A DNA stretch of 47,463 nucleotides from Clostridia bacterium (GTDB taxonomy: Bacteria > Bacillota > Clostridia > Oscillospirales > Acutalibacteraceae), in assembly GCA_017432485.1 (NCBI GenBank), contig JAFRJB010000075.1:1-47463 (forward strand), given 5' to 3'. This document shows, one piece after another, positions 41,441 through 47,463 of the stretch. Numbering within the stretch: the stretch's first letter is position 1; every line of letters starts with the position of its first letter. A model generated the notes under the pieces. The model was not told the DNA's origin. It saw only the letters and a list, made by a program, of their open reading frames with translations, and searched no databases. Both the position numbers and the translations under genes were made by a program.

Positions 41441-43909
41441 ATGAAAGTATTAAACAAATGTATTTCATTATTGTTAGTCGTTGTATTAACGGTAACTGTA
41501 TTTACAGTAAACACTTTTGCAGCTAATGATGTAAAAGAAAACTCTAAAGAAACAGCATCAGAAGAAACACTAAAAGTCGAAAGTGAAATTGTTGAAAAAA
41601 GAGACGAGTTCACTAAGGTTTATCAACTTGAAGATGGGTCTTTTTATGAGATCACTTCAGTTAAACCTCTTCACATTTTGGAAAATGATGAATGGGTTGA
41701 TGCTAAAAAAGTTTCTGTGCCCAACACAGTCAAAGATGTTGCCAAACAGTGTAAGCAGTTGACTGCAGCAGCACAAAGTGTTAACAGACAAGAGAATAAC
41801 CGTGGTGCTGCGATGCATCAATACAATCAGAGTAATACTGATCTGACAGTAACATTTTTAAATGCCGATGATGATGAAATCATTGATCAAAACAGCATTA
41901 TGTTGTTAAAAATCAACAGTTTTCCCACAAACAATAATTCTTTAGTAACCATTTCCGAAAGAATTATGTTGGATATCAATGTTGAGATTGAAGACACCGG
42001 TTCTATGTATGTCTATGAGAATTCTTCCAGTATGGACAATGCGACCTATTCTGATTTCAATTCATTTTATTATCTTAGCAGTAGTGCATATGATGACAAA
42101 TTGTTAGATACAGTCGAGATTGTAGATTCCAGTTTGTATGCATTTTACATTACGAAGGCATATAGCGGTTGGGAAAAAGGATTTACTCCGAATTATGGCG
42201 TTGCTTTTATGACAGATGATGATTATACCGCCTACTATTATGAGGTCTTTGCGACAAGAAGATATAAAGAGTGTACTGCTTTTAACACGGAATCCACATA
42301 TAGCACTTTCAACATGAATGATGCCGGCACAGGTTATATTGATGATTACAACAACTCTTTAGTATTGAAAAGAGATGAACTTGGTATGGTGAATAGCAAT
42401 TTGCCGGTTAATATTAAGATTATTTATGAGCAGAATAAAAATAACAATGACTCATCACAAAATGTGGTAGGTAATGCTGCATATGTAAATTATGATAGCA
42501 GATTAACAACTTTCTCGATTGGTAATGATAGCGGTTTTCAGTGGAATACATTAGAAGGAAAAACATTACGGTTTGTTTCTAATGGAAGTCCTAATACCTA
42601 TCCTGAAATGTATAACGATGGGTATTCTTTTACAATACCATCTGACTCTACTCAAAAGCGATATATTCAAGATTCAAGTGGGTATAAGTATATTTTTAAT
42701 TCGGATGGAAGCATAGATAGTATTCAAAACAGTAGCAATGTAACTGTTGCTCAAATTCATTATGTAGATGGTGTCAATAGAATTCATTATATTGAAGATA
42801 ATAACAATATTAGGTTCTATTTTACTTATCAAGATAAAAGCTATTCTTTTTCGGGGAATAGTTTCAATTATACGATTCTTAAAAGTATTGCAGCTAAAGA
42901 ATACGACCCTGACTTGGAAGAACTTCACAATATAAAAGTAGATAGCACCCATAATGCAATAATGAATTATGCCTATACTGCGGTTGCAAATGGAAAAGTT
43001 TCGTTGAGTACGGTCACATATCCATATTCAACTCCGAATACAGTAGAGTATTCTTATGTGTCCGGAAATCTTTCCAGTATGATTAATAATATTAATGGAA
43101 AAAGGTTGACTTTTAGTTATGATGAGATAACCGAATACAGTCTGTCTGGTTCAGCTCCATATGTCATCTCTCCAACAAATAACAATACAGTTAATCGAAG
43201 AAATGCTGTTGCAGGATATACAATTGAAACATTAGTGAATTCAACATATCAGTTTGAGTCCAGTTTAACTATCAATAGTAGCAATGCTTATCAAAGGAAG
43301 CTTTATTACAGTTCCGGCGCAGAAAAACTCATCCAATATGATGAACAATTGCGAGTGACTCTTTTAAAGGATAGTAATACCATTCATATGTATTCTTATA
43401 GCAATGGTGTCAGGAGTGAAGAAACTTATAATATTTCAAACACGTCCGTCAATCAATTACCAATTCACGCAACAAGTAGTAGTGCATGGGAAGGATTTTA
43501 TGATTTCTCTAGTAGCGAAGTGAATACAGTTTCTTTAAACTACAATCATTTTACTAGCAATGTGCTGTATTTGAGTGATATTTATGATGAAGAGGTATTC
43601 GTTGAAAGTGCGGTAACACCCGGTCAAAATGATACAAAGATGATTGTCGGTGGTGACTTCTTCTCAAATGCTACAAGTGGTCATAATGATATCGGAATTC
43701 TTGTGTATTATCTTGATGAAGATTTGGAACCGGTGCCGGTTGAGTATGTTAAGATTGATTCTTCTATTTATTTAGAAAAGCAATTCTGTTATAAAACAAT
43801 TGATTTGCCAACTTTACCTGATGGCGAGGATTCCTTTATAGTAAGAGTGTATTCTAATGAAAGCAATGCTAAAGTTTTTGCTGACAATTTCTTTTGCTTT
43901 TTTAAATAG
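41441..43909 (+). CDS. N-terminal-only paralogue of the Rhs protein
   Basis: The 822-aa secreted product has a signal peptide (about residues 1-27) and aligns by eye with residues 1 to ~955 of the Rhs protein. Shared marks include RDEFTKVYQLED near the start, the DNRLRE-like region, and matching final strands (DNFFCFFK here, DNIFCYVD there). It lacks the Lys/Thr/Glu linker, all YD repeats and the Rhs core. It ends in a normal stop at a domain boundary and is followed by a strong terminator. It is therefore either a stable adhesive relative or the survivor of a recombination deletion. The shared promoter supports duplication of the whole control region with the gene. Confidence 0.8.
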   Translation: MKVLNKCISLLLVVVLTVTVFTVNTFAANDVKENSKETASEETLKVESEIVEKRDEFTKVYQLEDGSFYEITSVKPLHILENDEWVDAKKVSVPNTVKDVAKQCKQLTAAAQSVNRQENNRGAAMHQYNQSNTDLTVTFLNADDDEIIDQNSIMLLKINSFPTNNNSLVTISERIMLDINVEIEDTGSMYVYENSSSMDNATYSDFNSFYYLSSSAYDDKLLDTVEIVDSSLYAFYITKAYSGWEKGFTPNYGVAFMTDDDYTAYYYEVFATRRYKECTAFNTESTYSTFNMNDAGTGYIDDYNNSLVLKRDELGMVNSNLPVNIKIIYEQNKNNNDSSQNVVGNAAYVNYDSRLTTFSIGNDSGFQWNTLEGKTLRFVSNGSPNTYPEMYNDGYSFTIPSDSTQKRYIQDSSGYKYIFNSDGSIDSIQNSSNVTVAQIHYVDGVNRIHYIEDNNNIRFYFTYQDKSYSFSGNSFNYTILKSIAAKEYDPDLEELHNIKVDSTHNAIMNYAYTAVANGKVSLSTVTYPYSTPNTVEYSYVSGNLSSMINNINGKRLTFSYDEITEYSLSGSAPYVISPTNNNTVNRRNAVAGYTIETLVNSTYQFESSLTINSSNAYQRKLYYSSGAEKLIQYDEQLRVTLLKDSNTIHMYSYSNGVRSEETYNISNTSVNQLPIHATSSSAWEGFYDFSSSEVNTVSLNYNHFTSNVLYLSDIYDEEVFVESAVTPGQNDTKMIVGGDFFSNATSGHNDIGILVYYLDEDLEPVPVEYVKIDSSIYLEKQFCYKTIDLPTLPDGEDSFIVRVYSNESNAKVFADNFFCFFK

Positions 43910-43944
43910 TCAATAAACAAACACAACATTTTAATATTATAAAT

Positions 43945-43984
43945 AAAAACTCTGCTGCACAATCCTTTGTACAGCAGAGTTTTT
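43945..43984 (+). terminator. Intrinsic terminator
   Basis: A 13-base stem (43945-43957 with 43972-43984) begins with A5 and ends in T5. Confidence 0.9.
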
Positions 43985-44078
43985 ATTTTTAAGTGGTTCT
44001 ATTTTTTTTAACGCAACATATCATTCTTAAAATCTTTTATATTTTGAAATGCAGCATAGATAATTATGAGGAGAAAAA

Positions 44079-44258
44079 ATGAAATATATAATTGAATCTG
44101 ATAAGAGTTATATTACTGTTATTTCTGAAGAAGAAAAATCAACAACATACATTAATCAAAATGTTATTACCATTAGTCGTTTTTTAGATATTTTGATTGA
44201 AAACGCAGTGGAACCATGTCATGTGCAAAATGTATATGATGATATAGTTAACCGGTAA
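44079..44258 (+). CDS. Small 59-aa protein of unknown function
   Basis: A 59-codon gene starts at ATG after GAGGAGAAAA, with normal spacing. The product (begins MKYIIESDKSYITVISEEE) is acidic and strand/helix mixed, with one Cys and no signal peptide. A hairpin terminator lies 44 bases after the stop. I do not recognise it. The strong ribosome site is the main evidence. Confidence 0.6.
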   Translation: MKYIIESDKSYITVISEEEKSTTYINQNVITISRFLDILIENAVEPCHVQNVYDDIVNR

Positions 44259-44301
44259 AACCTAAAAGTGCTGCATTTTGAAATACTTTTAATATTGACA
44301 A

Positions 44302-44328
44302 CCGTTGTTTTTATAATAACGGGTTTTT
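44302..44328 (+). terminator. Intrinsic terminator of the 59-aa gene
   Basis: An eight-base stem (44302-44309 with 44315-44322, one G-T pair) is followed by GTTTTT. Confidence 0.75.
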
Positions 44329-44339
44329 CTTGTCTTAAT

Positions 44340-44383
44340 AATAACACCCGATAGAGAACCGCACTTCTCTATCGGGTGTTATT
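44340..44383. repeat. Perfect 19-base inverted repeat
   Basis: 44340-44358 pairs perfectly with 44365-44383 around a 6-base loop, with no T-run on the + strand. The 491-base gap 44259-44749 also holds the terminator before it, two smaller hairpins (44598-44618 and 44627-44647) and the next promoter. Confidence 0.7.
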
Positions 44384-44663
44384 CACTGGATGATTTTCTT
44401 AATTAACGATATATCTGTGATTTTTTTGCTCTTTAATAAATTGTGTTTTGTATGGAGTTTAAAGATTTATAGACCTGAGAAAATTATAACTCCGTTGAAT
44501 ATTTTTTTCTCATTTATTAATAAAATCGAAGCAATATTTGAGTTGATTTTTTATCATTGTTTTTTGTGTGCTTCGTGAAACAAACGATATTATGTTTCGA
44601 ATTTATAGAATAAATTCGGTAAGAATACAATTATCGAAGAATTGTAACATAATTTTGATATTT

Positions 44664-44703
44664 GTCGATATTCATTGAATTAATAAACTATATACATTAT
44701 GAT
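44664..44703 (+). promoter_or_regulatory. Promoter of the membrane protein/deaminase operon with GTCGA box
   Basis: TTGAAT (44675-44680) and TATGAT (44698-44703) are 17 bases apart. GTCGA at 44664-44668 is placed exactly 11 bases before the -35 start, as in the two Rhs promoters. Confidence 0.65.
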
Positions 44704-44749
44704 AAACTAGTTAATAGCATGCTTAATTGTTCGCACGAAAGGAGAAAAA

Positions 44750-45436
44750 ATGAAAATAAAAAAATACTTTGTTGATATTTTAACAGCTGTAGTAATATCT
44801 ATTTTTCCGTTGTTATTATCGGAAGTGATTACATGTTGTTTTTCTAATTCATTATCCGAAAAAAACAGAATTTGGGTTATCGTTATTTCTTATGCTATCT
44901 GTGCACTAATAGTTTACTTTATTAACTTATTTTTGCCTAAAATTAAATTGTTTCGTAGGTATAGAAAATTTGAGGGAATTTGGATAGAATTCATTCCGGA
45001 ATTTCCAAGGAAGATAACAATTTGCAAAATATACTATCATAATGGGGAATATCATTTTGATGGAAGAAATTTTAGAGATAAAAACGAGGTTGTAGGCTTT
45101 AAATCTGTGGTGATGGCAGGGAAAGATGATAAACTGTTTTATGTTACTGATACAACTAAAGCTGTAGACTACGAGGGGTTTGGAAAAATGAAGTTTGAGC
45201 CAATGGTTCGTAATAGCATAATTTTAGGAACTGGTTATTTTATTGATGTTAAAAGTAATATCCCGGCTTCAGTGATTGAAACCGAAATGGTGAAAATTGA
45301 TAAATGTTTTTGCGAAACATATTTAAGAGGCATTACATATAAAAAGTTAAAAACTATGAGTTATGCTGATATTTATGAATTAGTAAAAAATTCACAGTAT
45401 ACAAAAGAAAAATTGAAAGAGAAGGTTAAGGAATGA
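44750..45436 (+). CDS. Two-TM protein with beta-rich cytosolic domain, coupled to a deaminase
   Basis: The 228-aa protein has two membrane helices (about residues 9-32 and 43-63). A basic stretch precedes a beta-strand-rich domain (about 70-195, from FEGIWIEFIPEFP) and a charged helical tail. A pair of membrane helices followed by a small beta-barrel-like domain is the layout of CBASS effectors such as Cap15. I see no nucleotide cyclase nearby, and the sequence match is not specific enough to name it. The stop overlaps the start of the cytidine deaminase gene (ATGA), so the two are translationally coupled. Its ribosome site AAAGGAGAAA is strong. Function unknown. Confidence 0.7.
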   Translation: MKIKKYFVDILTAVVISIFPLLLSEVITCCFSNSLSEKNRIWVIVISYAICALIVYFINLFLPKIKLFRRYRKFEGIWIEFIPEFPRKITICKIYYHNGEYHFDGRNFRDKNEVVGFKSVVMAGKDDKLFYVTDTTKAVDYEGFGKMKFEPMVRNSIILGTGYFIDVKSNIPASVIETEMVKIDKCFCETYLRGITYKKLKTMSYADIYELVKNSQYTKEKLKEKVKE

Positions 45437-45861
45437 TTAGTAATCAAGAGAAAAAAATATTAGTACAAAATGCAATTAAAGTCTATAAAAATGCATATGC
45501 ACCATACTCTCGTTATAAAGTTGGAGCAGCTATTCTTACTGATGATGATAATATCTATACTGGTAGCAATTTTGAAAGTGCAGCTTTTGGTGCGGGCGTT
45601 TGTGCAGAAAGGGTGGCATTAGGTACGGCACTATCCAAGGGAGAGCGAAAATTTAAAGCAATATGTGTTTGTGGAAATAATGTGAATATTACTCCTTGCG
45701 GTGTATGTAGACAGGCGCTTGCAGAGTTTAATGATATTGAGGTTATTTGCTGTGATGAACATGGCAATACAAAAGAGTATTTTTTATCTGATTTATTACC
45801 TTATTCATTCGACTCAAAACAAGTGATATATAATATCATAAAATGGCATAGTGAAAAATGA
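45433..45861 (+). CDS. cdd: Cytidine deaminase
   Basis: The 142-aa protein has the zinc motif with Cys57 and catalytic Glu59 in GVCAERVALG, and Cys89/Cys92 in PCGVCRQALAEF. The segment TGSNFESA (residues 43-50) occupies the substrate-binding position TGxNxE. This is a complete small tetrameric-type cytidine deaminase, which turns cytidine and deoxycytidine into uridine forms. The odd point is context: it is not beside pyrimidine salvage genes but translationally coupled to a membrane protein. A role in nucleotide-based signalling or defence is possible; ordinary salvage is the default. Confidence 0.9.
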   Translation: MISNQEKKILVQNAIKVYKNAYAPYSRYKVGAAILTDDDNIYTGSNFESAAFGAGVCAERVALGTALSKGERKFKAICVCGNNVNITPCGVCRQALAEFNDIEVICCDEHGNTKEYFLSDLLPYSFDSKQVIYNIIKWHSEK

Positions 45862-46054
45862 TATTTGAGATGATATCTATGTATTTTTTTGCGTTTTTTT
45901 GGTAATAAACAATATCACTTGACAGGTTTTCATTACATTGTTTCAATTTGTGCGTGAAATAGTTTTAAAATAGTATAAATAATTGTTTTTTCGTGCTTTT
46001 TTTTACGAATAATATGTATAGTCTGTTTTATTCAATTATCGAAAGGGCAGTAAA

Positions 46055-46522
46055 ATGAAATCAAAGACTATTTTAATAACTGATTTTTCAGATGAACTCT
46101 TTATTTATGCTTTTCAAACAATGCTGCATGAAGAACACGGGATTGTAGCAATCGATAATCTAGAAATATTTCTTAATAAAGTCACCAATGATGGCATGGA
46201 CCTTTTTTCCTGTGTCCAAACAGATGAAAACAATGAAATTATTGGTCTTGCAATCGCGCAACCAATCAAATTATCAAACAATCATTTTGAAGAGAGCTAC
46301 GGCTATATCAAAGTTTTGTGGGTGAGCACAAAATGCTCAAAAAATGCATGCGGGTCCGAATTATTAGAATTATGTGAAAAACAGTTTAGCGAGATGCATG
46401 TAAAACAGTTTGTTGCGGATTTGGATGAGGTTAATGAAAAACTATTTTTGAATAATCATTATACTAAAATCAATTGCCTGCTGCACAACAACAATCTGGT
46501 TTTGTGTAAAAAAGAATACTAA
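46055..46522 (+). CDS. GNAT-like acetyltransferase
   Basis: The 155-aa protein follows AAAGGG with normal spacing. Its second half resembles the GNAT fold: a strand (YGYIKVLWVST), a loop and helix at the acetyl-CoA position (NACGSELLELCEKQF), then AD-L-NEK-LFLNNHYTK, like the C-terminal motif. The glycine-rich acetyl-CoA loop (R-G-x-G) is not canonical, so activity is uncertain. Substrate unknown. It is monocistronic and lies in AT-rich DNA before a protease remnant. Confidence 0.6.
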   Translation: MKSKTILITDFSDELFIYAFQTMLHEEHGIVAIDNLEIFLNKVTNDGMDLFSCVQTDENNEIIGLAIAQPIKLSNNHFEESYGYIKVLWVSTKCSKNACGSELLELCEKQFSEMHVKQFVADLDEVNEKLFLNNHYTKINCLLHNNNLVLCKKEY

Positions 46523-46538
46523 ATAATAAGCGCTGCAA

Positions 46539-46964
46539 TTGTTAGAGTCTGATCCAAAGAATATGGGGCATCAGAGCACCAGTGATATTACCGCCGATGT
46601 GTTAAGGTTTAACAGAGAGTACCAGTGGTATGGAACGACTTTAAAAGATAATCGCCTGGGTGTTGCATTAAAAGAAGAAACCGGAGAGACGCTGGACACT
46701 TCTAAATATGATTACCCTTACTATTTTTGTGTTGTCAAAACCCATGATGGTGAATACAAAAAGGACATTGTAACCGGCACTCGAAAGACATTGGATATGA
46801 ATGGTGACGGTGTGATTGACATTGGTGACATTAGTTTGCTATTGAGTCAATACGGCAACACCCCAGAAAAAGACTACTATGATGTGAGCGAAAACGGCAT
46901 TGTGGATATTCAAGATATCATCACATACTTGCTATATTCTACTGTTTATGGAACAAAGGAATGA
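46539..46964 (+). pseudogene. C-terminal remnant of a dockerin-bearing secreted protein
   Basis: The readable frame starts from TTG without a ribosome site or signal peptide. It encodes the WYGTTLKDN domain (compare WYGTNRKDN of the protease at 38308-41253) followed by a dockerin whose first loop is canonical (DMNGDGVIDIGDIS) and second is weaker (DVSENGIVDIQDI). It matches the last ~110 residues of that protease and nothing before. It looks like a broken copy or recombination fragment. Confidence 0.75.
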
Positions 46965-47029
46965 CAAATCTGATTTGATTTCATTTCAAATAGTTAAATT
47001 AATATAGAAAAATAGAAAGGAGGATAATA

Positions 47030-47182
47030 ATGAATTATAGATATTATATTGCAAAAGCATTGGATGCTGACAATAAAAAAGCAAGAGATATGTATCTCGA
47101 CCAAGCAAGAAATGAAGCTTATACAATTGCCGATGAAAAAGAAATGCAGAAAGCTTTAGAAGAAATAGAGAGTTTTAGGTAA
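47030..47182 (+). CDS. Small 50-aa helical protein of unknown function
   Basis: A 50-codon gene starts at ATG seven bases after AAAGGAGG. The product (starts MNYRYYIAKALDADNKKARD) is highly charged and predicted helical by eye, without signal peptide or Cys. I do not recognise it. The final bases 47183-47463 show no further gene. Confidence 0.6.
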   Translation: MNYRYYIAKALDADNKKARDMYLDQARNEAYTIADEKEMQKALEEIESFR

Positions 47183-47463
47183 AAAACTATCTTTTGCTGT
47201 CCAAGTTCTAGGAACAAATGTATGGAAATAGCTTTTGTTAATGATTTTAGTGATTATTTCTTCGTTTCGAGTTTTAAAAGATTTGTCTGTTGACTTTAGA
47301 AAATCTCAATAACAGAAGGATTACTGAGAATGCTTACACATTTAGTTGTTTTCAGATAATTGAAAAATGGACATTCCTTTACATATATGTTGAATTATTG
47401 AAAATCAAAAGTGCAATCTAAAAAATTGTTAATTATAATTACCTTCCACTTGTTTGTTCCCAA

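Noticed and set aside
44390..44578. 62-codon hydrophobic reading frame
   Set aside because: There is no ribosome site, it starts at the edge of a 19-base inverted repeat, and its composition matches AT-rich noncoding DNA.
44750..45861. Full CBASS operon
   Set aside because: No CD-NTase or other nucleotide synthase is seen within the window, so only a layout similarity of the membrane protein can be claimed.
45918..45945. TTGACA before the GNAT-like gene as a promoter
   Set aside because: No acceptable -10 lies 16-18 bases downstream.

Overview
The window looks like chromosome from a low-to-mid GC Gram-positive gut anaerobe of the Clostridia, probably an Oscillospiraceae/Ruminococcus-like lineage. 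This is an inference from several traits. Shine-Dalgarno sites are strong and AGGAGG-like, and U-tailed hairpin terminators are abundant. There are dockerin modules, very large secreted proteins with FN3, BspA-type leucine-rich and Cys-x-x-Cys repeats, an Agr-type peptide system, and a large serine recombinase operon preceded by a small sigma-like gene. I see no rRNA, tRNA or CRISPR array.

Region 1 (1-19.7 kb) is visibly richer in GC. A promoter at 148-176 drives a three-gene two-component operon: a sensor with degenerate kinase features, a true PAS/HisKA_3-like kinase, and a NarL/LuxR regulator. Two large secreted proteins follow (529 and 1702 aa), the second with an exceptionally Cys-rich N-terminus. 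On the opposite strand lie a PI-PLC-like secreted enzyme with a beta-propeller-like partner, a PrsW-type membrane protease, and a 1735-aa secreted Gly-rich repeat protein. Fifteen bases after that protein comes an easily missed 50-codon gene at 10930-11082.

Region 2 (19.7-30 kb) is an accessory zone. It opens with decayed mobile DNA: a transposase C-terminus joined to a ParB remnant, with strong hairpins. Next come an AAA/DUF4143 ATPase and a 1155-aa protein combining an HD domain with an Hsp90-like GHKL ATPase, which resembles predicted defence or conflict proteins. A serine recombinase operon (sigma-like factor, zinc-ribbon-like protein, SHOCT-like protein, recombinase) runs towards them. 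Its first Shine-Dalgarno site is buried in a long hairpin.

Region 3 (28.9-32.7 kb) is a divergent Agr-type quorum-sensing locus. Leftward run agrD, agrB and an XRE regulator; rightward run an XRE regulator, a LytTR response regulator (AgrA-like) and a GHKL kinase (AgrC-like). The 43-aa AgrD has no cysteine, so its signal should be a lactone rather than a thiolactone. Direct repeats abut the -35 of the agrD promoter.

Region 4 (32.7-47.4 kb) is an AT-rich surface-protein and effector zone. It holds a 1780-aa Rhs protein apparently cotranscribed with a subtilisin-like protease bearing a dockerin, and an N-terminal-only Rhs paralogue. Further on come a translationally coupled pair (two-TM beta-rich protein plus cytidine deaminase), a GNAT-like protein, a dockerin-tailed protease remnant and two small ORFs. 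The Rhs gene, its paralogue and the membrane protein/deaminase pair share a promoter box with GTCGA exactly 11 bases before the -35 start. Both Rhs leaders also carry an AGGAGG at the predicted mRNA 5' end with no start codon behind it. The Agr locus and the shared box suggest density-controlled surface or competition functions, but that link is inference.
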